64,000 bases of DNA from Amycolatopsis sp. EV170708-02-1 (GCF_022479115.1 NZ_CP092497.1:9238001-9302000), one strand, 5' to 3'. Counted from the first letter of the stretch, positions 16,699 to 25,798 are shown. Notes: generated from the sequence alone by a model not told the origin. Numbers and translations: made by a program.

Positions 16699-18530
16699 CC
16701 GCTCCGAGCGCGGCGGCCAATCTGCCCGCGGTCGTGAAGAGCACCCGCGAACAGCTGCTCACGGTCGTCCGCGAAGCCGATCCCCAGGCCGCGAAATGGG
16801 TCGAGGACATCCGGAAGGCGCGGCCGAAGAAGCCGTCGGTCGTGGTGGTCGGCGAGACCAACCGCGGCAAGAGCTCGCTGGTGAACGCGCTGCTGTCCAT
16901 GCCGGGACTGTCCCCTGTGGACGCCGACGTCGCCACGGCGACGTATCTCGTCTTCGAACACGCCGAGCAGTGGTCCGCGCAGGCCTGCTATCCGGGCCAG
17001 CTGGCGCCGGTGCCGATCAACCTGAACGAACTGATCCACTGGGTCTCGGCCGCGCACGAACTGCCGGAAGGGCAGATCCCGCCGCGGTACGTCGAGGTCT
17101 CCGGCCCGGTCCCGCTCCTCGAACGAGTGTCCATTGTGGATACCCCGGGCGTCGGTGGGCTCGATTCGATGCACGGCGAGCTGGCGAAGGAGGCCGCCGC
17201 GGGCGCCACCGCGCTGCTGTTCGTCGTCGACTCCTCCTCGCCGTTCACCGCGCAGGAACTGCAATTCCTGCACGACATGGGCGAACGCGTCGAGACCGTG
17301 CTGTTCGCGCTGACCAAGACCGACCAGTTCCGCGGCTGGCGCGAGGTGCTCGAAGCCGACCGGCGGCTGCTCGCCGAGCACGCGCCCCGGTTCGCCGACG
17401 CGGTGTTCCACCCGGTGTCCGCGCGGATGTTCGAGACGGCGGCCAAGGCCCCGAACGAGCAGATGGCCATGATGCTGCGCGAGAAGGCGGGTATCGCCGC
17501 GCTGCAGGGCGCGTTGCAGGAGATGCTGGTCGGCCGTTCGGCGATGCTGGGCGAGGCCAACACCCTGCGCGCGTTGTCGAGCGCGCTCGGCGAACTCAAG
17601 GCGAAGCTGCAGGCGGAAAGCCGCGCGCTGTCCGCCGGTGAGGCCGAGGCCGAGCAGCTGCGCCAGCGCCGCGACGATCTGACCACCGAGCGCCGCTCGT
17701 CGACCCGCGGCTGGCAGCTGAAACTGCGCGCGGAGATCCAGCGCACTCGCGTCGAGGTCGGGCACGAGACCAGCAGGCAGATGCGCGACGCGTCGACCCA
17801 TTTCCGGCAGCGGATCGACGGCGCGAAACGCGACGAGCTCGCCGCGCTGCCCCAGCAGGTCGACATCGCGCTGCAGACCACGTCGCAGCGGATCTCGATG
17901 CTGCTCTCGCAGCGGCTCAACCAGGTCACCAACGTCGCGCTCGCGGAGCTGTTCTCGGCCGAAGAGCTCGACATCATCCGCGGCCAGTTCGCCAGGGCGG
18001 GCGGCCCGCCGGTCGTGCTGCGCCCGCCGGACAAGAAGCCGCCGACGGCCGAAGACAAACTGCTCATCTTCATGGGCGTTTCCGGTGGGCTCGGCGCGGG
18101 GAAGGTCGCCGCGCTGCCGCTGGCGGGCGTCGCGATCCTGAACCCGGTGATCCTGCCGGCCACGATCGTCATCGGGCTCGGTGCCGGCTGGTGGATGGCG
18201 CGGACCCGCAAACACGCGTCGGACAAGCAGCATATGAAGCAATGGCTGGTCGAGGCGATCGCCGACGCGCGGTCCACGTTGGACCAGCTCGTCGCGGAGC
18301 AGCTGATCGAAGCCGAACAGCAGCTTTCGATGGCGCTCGACGAAGCCCTCGGCCGCCGCATCGACGCGATCGAGGCGGAGCTGAAGGAAGTCGACAAGAC
18401 GATCAAGATGGGCGCGCAGGAACGGGCGAAGAAGATCTCGGTCGTCGCGAAGCGCCTGAAGGACGTCTCGGACGGGCGTGACCGCGCTGAGGCACTGCTC
18501 GGTCGCATTCGGTCACTGCGCGATGCCTGA
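16695..18530 (+). CDS. dynamin family GTPase (IniA-like size), dynamin 2
   Basis: 611 aa from the GTG that overlaps the upstream stop. G1 GETNRGKSS (about 53-61), G3 DTPGVGG (149-155), G4 TKTD (207-210). A long helical stalk follows (about 290-440, with an EAEAEQLRQRRDDL coiled-coil look). A hydrophobic stretch near 470-500 (GVAILNPVILPATIVIGLGA) could be the membrane-inserting hairpin. The C-terminus returns to charged helices. This is the bacterial dynamin-like layout; IniA of mycobacteria is of similar length and fissions membranes. Probably works with dynamin 1 and the GrpE-like protein. Confidence 0.9.
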   Translation: MTAPSAAANLPAVVKSTREQLLTVVREADPQAAKWVEDIRKARPKKPSVVVVGETNRGKSSLVNALLSMPGLSPVDADVATATYLVFEHAEQWSAQACYPGQLAPVPINLNELIHWVSAAHELPEGQIPPRYVEVSGPVPLLERVSIVDTPGVGGLDSMHGELAKEAAAGATALLFVVDSSSPFTAQELQFLHDMGERVETVLFALTKTDQFRGWREVLEADRRLLAEHAPRFADAVFHPVSARMFETAAKAPNEQMAMMLREKAGIAALQGALQEMLVGRSAMLGEANTLRALSSALGELKAKLQAESRALSAGEAEAEQLRQRRDDLTTERRSSTRGWQLKLRAEIQRTRVEVGHETSRQMRDASTHFRQRIDGAKRDELAALPQQVDIALQTTSQRISMLLSQRLNQVTNVALAELFSAEELDIIRGQFARAGGPPVVLRPPDKKPPTAEDKLLIFMGVSGGLGAGKVAALPLAGVAILNPVILPATIVIGLGAGWWMARTRKHASDKQHMKQWLVEAIADARSTLDQLVAEQLIEAEQQLSMALDEALGRRIDAIEAELKEVDKTIKMGAQERAKKISVVAKRLKDVSDGRDRAEALLGRIRSLRDA

Positions 18531-18620
18531 CCAGGTGGTCCTGTTGTGGACCGGAACCGAACCGGCTTACGGTGAGTCTTAAGCTTCGACACACCAGCAG
18601 GTCAACGAGGGGGTTATCCC

Positions 18621-19351
18621 ATGTGGGTCGACGAGAGCGGCGGCACGGACACCGAGTCGGGCTCCACCGAAGCGGTCACCGTCCACGTTGACGGCGAGGA
18701 GTACCAGGCCGAGCTCAACTACGACCTCGACAAGGACGGCGTGAACGACGCCGCCGTCATCCAGCACGAGGACGGCACCGGCCAGGCGTTCGTCGACAGC
18801 GACGGCGACGGCGAAGCCGATCAGTACGCCGTGCTCGACGAGAACGGCAAGGTCGTCCAGGAAGCCGTCTACGACGAGGCGTCCGGTTCCTGGGTCGAAG
18901 CGGGTGGCAGCGGCAGCGACGACGGTTCCGACGCGGGCACCAGCGGCACCATGCACGCCGACATGCCCAGCGGCGATGTCGAGGTCGGCCCGCCGACCGT
19001 CGACACGAACAACGACGGGACCCCGGACACCGCCATCGTCCACACCGAGGACGGCCGCACGATCGCCTTCACCGACAAGGACGGCGACGGCAGCGCCGAC
19101 ATCGCGGTGGAGACCGACGCCTCCGGCAACTCCAAGACCTACGAGCACACCGGCCCCGGCCAGTGGACCGAGGTCGGCAGCGGCCTGGTCAGCAACGACA
19201 TCGACTCGGCCTTCACAAGCGCTCCGGCGGCCGACGGCAACACGGCAGCCGACCCGCGGGCGACGCCGCGTGGGGTGGCGAGGGCACCGAAACACTCGAA
19301 GGAGTGGCGAAGATCGATTCCGCCACCGGTCAGTGGATCAGCCCGAACTAA
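18621..19351 (+). CDS. acidic protein with DxDxDG calcium-type loops (DUF6802-like), C-terminal frameshift
   Basis: About 243 aa. It has four DxDxDG-type loops (DLDKDGVND, DSDGDGEAD, DTNNDGTPD, DKDGDGSAD) in two similar halves separated by a Ser/Gly/Asp linker, suggesting Ca binding. There is no signal peptide. As read, the frame ends at 19358 in an atypical basic tail. Adding one G in the CCGCGGG run at about 19257 restores a natural ending (GDAAWGGEGTETLEGVAKID ... ISPN, stop at 19351). It lies 90 bp after dynamin 2. I recall related proteins next to the mycobacterial ini region, but this needs a search. Confidence 0.75.
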
Positions 19352-19430
19352 ACCCTGAAATGGCCTGGACCAATACAAGAATGGTTTAGTCCATTTTATA
19401 GGTGATAAATGTAATCCTGGTCACAGAGCG

Positions 19431-19456
19431 ACCCGGCACGAGACCTCGTGCCGGGT
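19431..19456 (+). terminator. intrinsic terminator after dynamin operon
   Basis: An 11-bp perfect stem (19431-19441 with 19446-19456), GACC loop, then TTTTC. This is the classical arrangement for the plus strand, about 80 bp after the Ca-loop protein gene. Confidence 0.85.
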
Positions 19457-19745
19457 TTTCTCATGTCCGATTCGCCCGAGGGCTGTGCCATCGATCACCG
19501 GAAGAATTTCTGCGTATGGCCCATTCCGGTGATACTGAATCGATTCCCTTATCGTTCTTGTGAGAGAACCGACAGGTCAGCTCTCGGTTACCTGCCGGTC
19601 ATCCGGCTACTCTCGGGGAATCCCAAAACCTGCACGCCGGTCTTCCCGCCGGTGTGCGAAGCCATTCGGTCGCCGGCATCGAAGCCCGCATCGGAACAGC
19701 GTCGTTCCCGGTGTGGGCTTCTGCCGTCGGAAGTCAGGAGTAGAG
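19457..19745 (+). promoter_or_regulatory. pckG leader region with inverted repeat
   Basis: Non-coding stretch before pckG. It contains a 10-bp inverted repeat ATCACCGGAA (19494-19503) / TTCCGGTGAT (19524-19533) around an AT-rich 20-nt centre, and a later CTCTCGG-rich part. This could be an operator or a leader structure controlling gluconeogenesis. A ribosome site AGGAG lies at 19737-19741. No small gene is convincing here. Confidence 0.45.
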
Positions 19746-21569
19746 ATGACCGCAGTCGCCATCCCCGGACTGGAAAATGCGCCGACGACGCACAGTGGCG
19801 TGCTGTCCTGGGTCCGAGAGGTCGCCGAACTGACCACTCCGGACCGCGTGGTGTGGGTCGACGGGTCCGACGAAGAGGCCGCCCGGATCAACGCCGAACT
19901 GGTCTCCGCCGGCACGTTCGTGCAGCTCGACGCGAAGCCCAACTCGTTCTGGGCGGCTTCCGACCCGAATGACGTCGCCCGCGTCGAAGAGCGCACCTTC
20001 ATCTGTTCGGAGAACGAAGAGGACGCCGGTCCCACCAACAACTGGATGGACCCGGCCGAGATGAAGGCCACGATGACCGAGCTGTACCGCGGGTGCATGC
20101 GCGGTCGCACGATGTACGTCATCCCCTTCTGCATGGGCCCCCTCGGCGCCGAAGACCCCAAGCTCGGCATCGAGATCACCGACTTCGCCTACGTCGTCGC
20201 CTCCATGCGCGTGATGACCCGCGCCGGCAAGGCCGCGCTGGACAAGTTCGTCACCGAGGACGGCACCGAGCGCGAGTTCGTCCCGGCCCTGCACTCCGTC
20301 GGCGCGCCGCTGGAGCCGGGCCAGGAGGACGTCTCCTGGCCGTGCAACACCACCAAGTACATCTCGCACTTCCCCGAGTCCCGCGAGATCTGGAGCTACG
20401 GCTCCGGCTACGGCGGCAATTCGCTGCTGGGCAAGAAGTGCTACTCGCTGCGCATCGGCTCGGTCATCGCCCGCGACGAGGGCTGGCTGGCCGAGCACAT
20501 GCTGATCCTCAAGCTGATCTCGCCCGAGGACAAGGTCCACTACGTCGCGGCGGCGTTCCCGAGCGCCTGCGGCAAGACCAACCTCGCCATGCTGCAGCCG
20601 ACCATCCCCGGCTGGCGCGCCGAGACCCTCGGTGACGACATCGCGTGGATGCGGTTCGGCGAGGACGGCCGCCTGTACGCGGTGAACCCCGAGTTCGGCT
20701 TCTTCGGCGTCGCGCCGGGCACCGACTGGCACACCAACCCCAACGCGATGCGCACCATCGAAAAGGGCAACACGGTCTACACGAACGTCGCGCTCACCGA
20801 CGACGGCGACGTCTGGTGGGAGGGCATGGGCGAAAAGCCCGAGCACGCCACCTCCTGGAAGAAGCAGGACTGGACGCCGGAGTCGGAAGAGAAGGCCGCG
20901 CACCCGAACTCGCGCTACTGCACCCCGATGTCGCAGTGCCCGATCCTCGCGCCGGAGTGGGACGACCCGCAGGGCGTGCCGATCTCGGCGATCCTGTTCG
21001 GCGGCCGCCGCAAGACCACGGTCCCGCTGGTGAACGAGGCCCGCGACTGGCAGCACGGCGTGTTCATGGGCGCCACCATGTCGTCGGAGACCACCGCGGC
21101 CGCCGCCGGCGCGGTCGGCAACGTGCGCCGCGACCCGATGGCCATGCTGCCGTTCCTCGGCTACCACGCCGGTGACTACTTCAAGCACTGGCTGGACCTC
21201 GGCAAGAACGCCGACGCGAACAAGCTGCCGAAGATCTTCTACGTCAACTGGTTCCGCCGTGGCGACGACGGCCGTTTCCTGTGGCCGGGCTTCGGCGAGA
21301 ACTCGCGCATCCTGAAGTGGGTCATCGACCGCGTCGAGGGCAAGGGCAACGCGAACGAGACCCCGGTCGGCTTCGTGCCGAACGCCGAGGACCTCGACAC
21401 CGAGGGCCTCAAGGAGCCGCTGGCCGACATCCAGGCCGCGCTGGACGTCTCCGCCGAAGAGTGGCGCCAGGAACTGCCGCTCATCGAGGAGTGGTTCGAG
21501 AAGATCGGCGACAAGGTCCCGTCGTCGCTGCGTGACGAGCTGGACGCGCTGAAGCAGCGCCTCGGCTGA
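19746..21569 (+). CDS. pckG: phosphoenolpyruvate carboxykinase (GTP)
   Basis: 607-aa cytoplasmic enzyme converting oxaloacetate plus GTP to PEP, the entry to gluconeogenesis; length is typical (about 609). The kinase P-loop FPSACGKTN spans residues 271-279 and includes the reactive Cys of GTP-type PEPCKs. The upstream [15 protein letters not shown] block and the [10 protein letters not shown] metal/nucleotide segment are intact. ATG at 19746 is set by AGGAG. It is monocistronic: terminators flank it on both sides. Codon use is strongly biased to C-ending codons, as expected of a highly expressed gene. Confidence 0.97.
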   Translation: MTAVAIPGLENAPTTHSGVLSWVREVAELTTPDRVVWVDGSDEEAARINAELVSAGTFVQLDAKPNSFWAASDPNDVARVEERTFICSENEEDAGPTNNWMDPAEMKATMTELYRGCMRGRTMYVIPFCMGPLGAEDPKLGIEITDFAYVVASMRVMTRAGKAALDKFVTEDGTEREFVPALHSVGAPLEPGQEDVSWPCNTTKYISHFPESREIWSYGSGYGGNSLLGKKCYSLRIGSVIARDEGWLAEHMLILKLISPEDKVHYVAAAFPSACGKTNLAMLQPTIPGWRAETLGDDIAWMRFGEDGRLYAVNPEFGFFGVAPGTDWHTNPNAMRTIEKGNTVYTNVALTDDGDVWWEGMGEKPEHATSWKKQDWTPESEEKAAHPNSRYCTPMSQCPILAPEWDDPQGVPISAILFGGRRKTTVPLVNEARDWQHGVFMGATMSSETTAAAAGAVGNVRRDPMAMLPFLGYHAGDYFKHWLDLGKNADANKLPKIFYVNWFRRGDDGRFLWPGFGENSRILKWVIDRVEGKGNANETPVGFVPNAEDLDTEGLKEPLADIQAALDVSAEEWRQELPLIEEWFEKIGDKVPSSLRDELDALKQRLG

Positions 21570-21584
21570 TCGCCCGAACGCCGG

Positions 21585-21628
21585 AGAAGGCCTCATCCTC
21601 GGAGTCATTCCCGAGGATGAGGCCTTCT
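21585..21628 (+). terminator. pckG terminator
   Basis: An 18-nt arm (21585-21602) pairs perfectly with 21611-21628 around an 8-nt loop, followed by a T-rich stretch (TCTTTCCC). It begins 16 bp after the pckG stop. Confidence 0.85.
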
Positions 21629-21654
21629 TCTTTCCCGCTCGGTACCGTGGCCGC

Positions 21655-22527
21655 ATGGTCAAATTCGGCGTCAACATGGTCGTCCCGGCGAGCCGTGCCG
21701 CGTGGGTCGAAAAGTGCCGCAAGGCCGAGGACCTCGGCTTCGACGTGATCGGCGCGGCCGACCATCTCGGCATGGCACCGCCGTTCCCGGCCCTCGTGCT
21801 CGCCGCCGAGGTGACGAACCGCCCGCGGCTCAACACTTTCGTCATCAACACCGCCTTCTACAACCCGGTGCTGCTGGCCCGCGACGTCACCGGCACGGAC
21901 CAGTTCACCGAAGGCAGGCTGGAGCTCGGTCTGGGGGCCGGTTACGTGAAGGCCGAATTCGAAGCGGCGGGAATGGAGTTCCCGCGTGCGGGCAAACGCG
22001 TGGACCATCTCGAAAACACCATCAAAGTGCTGAAAAGGCTCTATTCCGACGAAGACCACAAACCGCCGACGGTGCAGAAACCGGGCCCGCCGTTGATGAT
22101 CGCCGGCCGTGGCGACAGGCTCCTCAGCCTCGCCGCCGAACACGCCGACATCATCGGCTTCACCGGCACGGCGGCCGTTCCCGACGGGGGCGCGCTCGCC
22201 GTCGACGACGCGGCCGGAATCGAAGAGCGGGTGGACTTCGTCCGCGGGAAACTGAACGGCCGCACCGTCGAATTCAATATCCTCTCGCATTTCGTCGCCG
22301 TGGTCGAAGACCGGCGAGAAGGGTTGGAGAGCCTGCGGGAACTGCTCGACGGCAAGCTCACCGTCGAACAGCTCGCCGAATTGCCGACGGCTCTCGTCGG
22401 CACCCACGAGGAGATCGCCGAGCAGATCCTGGCGCATCGCGAGCGTTTCGGGTTCAGCTATTTCACCGTGCTGGAGCACAACATGGACGCGCTCGCGCCG
22501 GTGATCGAATCCTTGCGCGGCCGATGA
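21655..22527 (+). CDS. LLM class F420-dependent oxidoreductase
   Basis: 290-aa luciferase-like TIM-barrel protein (KFGVNMVVPASRAAWVEKCRKAEDLGFD at the N-terminus, ITDQFTEGRLELGLGAGY-like central block, HLENTIKVLKRLY). Proteins of this class in actinobacteria mostly use F420 rather than FMN, but the cofactor is not provable here. ATGA overlap joins it to the ABC ATPase gene downstream, an odd partner for an oxidoreductase. Substrate unknown. Confidence 0.85.
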   Translation: MVKFGVNMVVPASRAAWVEKCRKAEDLGFDVIGAADHLGMAPPFPALVLAAEVTNRPRLNTFVINTAFYNPVLLARDVTGTDQFTEGRLELGLGAGYVKAEFEAAGMEFPRAGKRVDHLENTIKVLKRLYSDEDHKPPTVQKPGPPLMIAGRGDRLLSLAAEHADIIGFTGTAAVPDGGALAVDDAAGIEERVDFVRGKLNGRTVEFNILSHFVAVVEDRREGLESLRELLDGKLTVEQLAELPTALVGTHEEIAEQILAHRERFGFSYFTVLEHNMDALAPVIESLRGR

Positions 22528-23129
22528 TCGACGTACGCGGGCTCGGCGTCCAGGCCGGGGAGCACTGGTTGTTCGACGGCCTCGATTTCGAGGTGGAGGC
22601 GGGCGAATGCGCGGTCATCGTCGGCCCCAACGGAGTCGGGAAATCGACCCTGTTGCGGTGCCTGTACGGCACGCAGGCCCCGCAGCGCGGCCGCGTCGTC
22701 GTCGCGGGCGGGAAACCCGACGAACGCGATGTTTCCTTCCGCCGCAAGGTTTCTGTCCTGTTCGACGACTCCGATTTCTTCGCCGAGCTGACCCCGCTCC
22801 AGCATCTCGAACTGCTGGAGGGCTCGTTCGGTGCCGAACTCGGCGATTTCGACGCGCTCCTCGCGGACGCGGGGCTCGCCGAGCGGGCGAAGGTCACCGC
22901 GGGCAAGTTCTCGGCCGGGCAACGCCGCAGGCTGTTGCTCCTCGGCGCGACGGCGCGGCCGCACGACGTCCTGCTGCTCGACGAGCCGGAGCGGGCGCTC
23001 GACGTCGCGGGGAAGGAATGGCTGACGTCGTTGATCAAGCGTTCGACCGATGCCGGGGCGGCCGTCGTCGTGGCCACGCACCATCCCCCGCTGCTCGAAG
23101 CGGCCGATTCCACGCTCGAGTTGTGGTGA
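22524..23129 (+). CDS. ABC transporter ATP-binding protein, short
   Basis: 201 aa, shorter than usual. Walker A GPNGVGKST, Walker B LLLDEPERALD, switch VVATHHPP. The signature is FSAGQRRR rather than LSGGQ, a form found in CcmA-like and heme/peptide exporters. It overlaps both neighbours by four bases (oxidoreductase upstream, membrane protein downstream), so the three are made together and the membrane protein is the likely permease. Confidence 0.9.
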   Translation: MIDVRGLGVQAGEHWLFDGLDFEVEAGECAVIVGPNGVGKSTLLRCLYGTQAPQRGRVVVAGGKPDERDVSFRRKVSVLFDDSDFFAELTPLQHLELLEGSFGAELGDFDALLADAGLAERAKVTAGKFSAGQRRRLLLLGATARPHDVLLLDEPERALDVAGKEWLTSLIKRSTDAGAAVVVATHHPPLLEAADSTLELW

Positions 23130-24370
23130 CGACGAAGGCGCCCACGCACGTCCCGGGACGTCAGCGATTCGGCGGACTGCTCAACGGCGACTACCAGACC
23201 TTCTTGGCCCTGTTCGGTTTCGGTGCGTTGTTCACCGCGTTCCAGAACCTGCCGAAGCTCCGCGATTTCCTTTTCGGACAGTCCGTTGTGGACTTTCCGG
23301 GGGTCTTCGGGCTGCTGGTCGTGCTGTGCGCGATGTTCTGGCGCGGCCTGCTGCGCCGCGGCTTCGTCTGGGCCGAACCGGCGGCGCTGACGTGGATGGA
23401 CTTCGCCCGCGTCGACAGGCGCCGTGTCGTGGTCAAGCGGATGTGGACGCTCTGGGCGGGGCTCGTCCTGGTGGTCGGCTACACCGGAGCGCTGGTCACC
23501 GCGATCGGCGGCGGCTCGGGGGACGTGTGGATCGCGGTGTCGGCGCTGACCGCCTCCGGTGCGATCCTGGCCGCCGTCACCGCGCGGCGGACGGCGATCC
23601 GCGGGGAAACGCTCGCGCCGGTCTTGCTCGCGCTCGCCGGGCTGGCGTTCGCGGCCGCCGGCCTTGGCCCGGTCGCGGTCGAGGTGCTGGCCGTCGCGCT
23701 GTTCGTGGTGGCGGTCGCGGTGGCTTTCGGTGGCGAACCGATGTCCGGGGCCGGCCGCCAGGAACTCGTCGACGGCTGGAACGCGCGGCTGCTGCGGGCG
23801 ATGGCCGCGGTCTTCATGGATCCCATGCTGCTGATCCCGGAGTCGAAGCCGGTGCCGTGGCTGTCGCTGCGGCGTCCGACGACGCCGCGGCTCGCGTGGG
23901 CCGGGGTGCTCGGCCGGGCACGCTACGCGGCGGCGAGTGTGGTGATCGCGTGCCTGGTCGGCGTCGCGCATCTGGCCTTCCCGGCGCTCCCCGCGGCGGC
24001 GCTGTTCGCGCTCGGCGCGTACGCGGCGCTCGTGCCGTTCGTCGGCGGGCTCGGCGAGCTGTGGCGCAACCCCGGCCGCAGGCGGTGGCTCGGCGCGTCC
24101 GACTGGGAATTGCGGCTGGTCAACGGCCTGGTGATCGCTCTGCTCGGTCTCGTTTGGGGGATCCTGCTCGGCCTGGTGACGCTGCTCCTCGGGGTGGTCC
24201 CGGCCTGGCCGGTGTGGCTCGCGATCCCGCTCGCGGTCTTCGCGGCGATGCGGACGGCGACCCGGCCGCCGATGAACTACGACGTCAGTGGCGGCGCGGC
24301 CGGGCTGCAGGCCTTGCGCGGCGTCGACGTGCTCGTCGCCGGAGCCGTCTTGCTCAGCGTGATCGCCTGA
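23126..24370 (+). CDS. membrane protein, probable permease of the upstream ATPase
   Basis: 414 aa from a GTG overlapping the ATPase stop (a GTG one codon earlier is possible). About ten hydrophobic segments in two groups are separated by a cytoplasmic loop near residue 200-270 (ELVDGWNARLLRAMAAVFMDP). I do not recognise the family with certainty. It has no FtsX or ABC-2 signature, but its context and number of helices fit a non-canonical ABC permease. Confidence 0.75.
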   Translation: MTTKAPTHVPGRQRFGGLLNGDYQTFLALFGFGALFTAFQNLPKLRDFLFGQSVVDFPGVFGLLVVLCAMFWRGLLRRGFVWAEPAALTWMDFARVDRRRVVVKRMWTLWAGLVLVVGYTGALVTAIGGGSGDVWIAVSALTASGAILAAVTARRTAIRGETLAPVLLALAGLAFAAAGLGPVAVEVLAVALFVVAVAVAFGGEPMSGAGRQELVDGWNARLLRAMAAVFMDPMLLIPESKPVPWLSLRRPTTPRLAWAGVLGRARYAAASVVIACLVGVAHLAFPALPAAALFALGAYAALVPFVGGLGELWRNPGRRRWLGASDWELRLVNGLVIALLGLVWGILLGLVTLLLGVVPAWPVWLAIPLAVFAAMRTATRPPMNYDVSGGAAGLQALRGVDVLVAGAVLLSVIA

Positions 24371-24446
24371 GGTCACCCGTTCCCGCGTTCGGATCATTCG
24401 GATACTCCGAACGCGGGTTACCCTCGATGCGACGAAAGGAGCACGA

Positions 24447-25022
24447 GTGGGCGGCGGGCACGCACCGGGAAAGGGACGGCGGGCGACCAGCGAGTTCCCC
24501 GCGGGCTGGACCGACGAGCAGATCATCGCGGTGATCAAGGACGTCGCGAACGATCCGAGCGAACCCCGCCTCAGACTGCACAACGGCCGCTGGCGCTGCG
24601 CGGGCGAACGGTACGGCGTGCACCTGATCGTGCTGGTCGAGGACAACGGCCACGTCAAGACGGGCTATCCGGTGGCGGGCCCCGGCGTGGTCCGCAATCC
24701 CGACACCGCCGCCGACCCGGCGAACCCGACGGTCGCCGACCTCGCCGCCGGACGGATCAGCTTCTTCGGCGACAGCCTGCTCGACCAGATCGGCGACCGG
24801 ATCGCGCCGGACGTCCTGGCCTTCTACCGCACCTTGCACTGGTCGGGTGAGTGGGAAGAGCTGGCGGACGTCCTCGTCGCGCACGCGCTGAACGAGAACC
24901 TGCGCCTCGGGGTGGACGAGTACGCCACCCTGGAAAGCCTGCTGAACAGCTTCGACCTGCCGATCGACGGCTTCCTCTACCTGAACGACCGGGCGCACGC
25001 CCTGGCCGCTCTGCGCCCTTAA
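24447..25022 (+). CDS. probable EndoU-like toxin domain fused to MafI-like immunity domain
   Basis: 191 aa, no signal peptide. Residues about 14-85 (SEFPAGWTDEQIIAVIKDVA ... GERYGVHLIVLVEDNGHVKT, then YPV and GVVRNP) look like the C-terminal toxin modules called EndoU in polymorphic toxins. Residues about 105-191 (FYRTLHWSGEWEELADVLVA ... LNSFDLPIDGFL) look like MafI-type immunity proteins, which neutralise such toxins. Having both in one chain with no delivery domain is unusual; it may be a captured immunity cassette or an inactive fusion. The catalytic His pair of active EndoU is not evident. Assignment is from remembered family patterns. Confidence 0.5.
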   Translation: MGGGHAPGKGRRATSEFPAGWTDEQIIAVIKDVANDPSEPRLRLHNGRWRCAGERYGVHLIVLVEDNGHVKTGYPVAGPGVVRNPDTAADPANPTVADLAAGRISFFGDSLLDQIGDRIAPDVLAFYRTLHWSGEWEELADVLVAHALNENLRLGVDEYATLESLLNSFDLPIDGFLYLNDRAHALAALRP

Positions 25023-25294
25023 CTCGCTTCCGCGACCTCTTCGGCGCCGCACTCGGCGGCCGAACGCAGCGCGTCCAGCGGCAGCGCGACGGCGTCCGCG
25101 ATCGCCATCACCGTGAAGAAGGCGGGCGTCGGGATCCGCCCGGTCTCGATCTTCCGGAGCGTCTCCACCGAGATCCCGGCCTCCGCCGCGACCTCGACCA
25201 TGCTCCGCGACGACGCCGCGCGCGCGTCCCGGAGCGCCAGCCCCAGCCGCTCGCCGCGTTCGCGTTCTTCGTCCGTCAACGGCACTCGCACCAT
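25019..25294 (-). CDS. XRE family helix-turn-helix regulator
   Basis: 91 aa. The XRE-type helix-turn-helix is clear (SRSMVEVAAEAGISVETLRKIETG, residues about 28-52), followed by helices typical of Cro/CI-like DNA-binding domains. It ends by sharing stop codons with the convergent upstream gene (TTAA at 25019-25022). The coding-strand sequence TATTAGTAT lies about 6 bp before ATG 25294, suggesting a leaderless transcript. Being tail-to-tail with the EndoU/MafI-like gene, a functional link is possible but unproven. Confidence 0.85.
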   Translation of the reverse strand: MVRVPLTDEERERGERLGLALRDARAASSRSMVEVAAEAGISVETLRKIETGRIPTPAFFTVMAIADAVALPLDALRSAAECGAEEVAEAS

Positions 25295-25434
25295 GGGCCC
25301 AATACTAATACCGGTCCGGCCGCGGTCGAAGCCCGGAGCGCCACCTGGAACCCCAGCGGCACCGCCAGTCACAGCTTCGCGACGAGATGGCGTGGCTGTC
25401 GGCCTGACCCTCACGTGTCCGGTTCTCGCTGGGG

Positions 25435-25478
25435 TCGTGAGCGGTAAAGAGCGTTAGAACGACCATTCCCACTCACGA
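25435..25478. repeat. hairpin repeat family 1, degenerate copy C
   Basis: Arms 25435-25455 and 25458-25478 around an AG centre match family 1 (GTGAG ... CTCAC, TTAGAA centre), but five of 21 positions no longer pair. It lies in the non-coding region upstream of the XRE gene, not at a gene end, which may explain its decay. Confidence 0.7.
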
Positions 25479-25550
25479 CGGCCACGCGAAGTCCTCAATT
25501 GGGCATTAGCCCTGGTGACTCTTGTGGACGATTCCGCGTGACCCGATGGA

Positions 25551-25718
25551 CGACGCGCGTACCGGTCCGCCCGCGAGCGCGTGTCGTCCCTCCAGTCACG
25601 TGTGTCGTCCGTCCGATCACCCGTGCCGTCCACCCAGTCACGCGAGTTCCGCCTCCAATCACGCGAGTCGCGGCCCCAAGCACGTGAGTTACGGCCTCAC
25701 GCACGCGACTTCCGTGCC
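25551..25718. repeat. 21-bp tandem repeat, about eight units
   Basis: Eight consecutive 21-bp units (starts 25551, 25572, 25593, 25614, 25635, 25656, 25677, 25698) have a rough consensus CARTCACGYGWGTYSCGYCYC. Units diverge by several positions but keep exact 21-bp phase. No spacer sequences, so not CRISPR. Any frame reads as a 7-residue periodic peptide on both strands; I see no ribosome site or coding signature and treat it as non-coding. This 550-bp spacer (25295-25844) otherwise holds the family 1 remnant, DnaA-box-like sites and a terminator. Confidence 0.8.
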
Positions 25719-25754
25719 GGCGACAGAGTCGTCCCCACCGAGTTACCCCCAGCC

Positions 25755-25787
25755 TGTGGACAACTCTGTGCACAGGTCCGTGGACAA
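25755..25787. promoter_or_regulatory. pair of DnaA-box-like sequences
   Basis: TGTGGACAA (25755-25763) and CGTGGACAA (25779-25787), 24 bp apart in the same orientation, match the complement of the actinobacterial DnaA box TTGTCCACA exactly and with one change. Two boxes alone do not make an origin; they could titrate DnaA or be chance. Confidence 0.35.
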
Positions 25788-25798
25788 CCCAAAGAAAG

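Noticed and set aside
18541..18620. tRNA-like or small gene in spacers
   Set aside because: No cloverleaf with a CCA-side acceptor pairing or T-loop consensus was found in this or the other spacers inspected.
25551..25718. CRISPR array
   Set aside because: Units are contiguous and divergent, with no spacers, and no cas genes are near.
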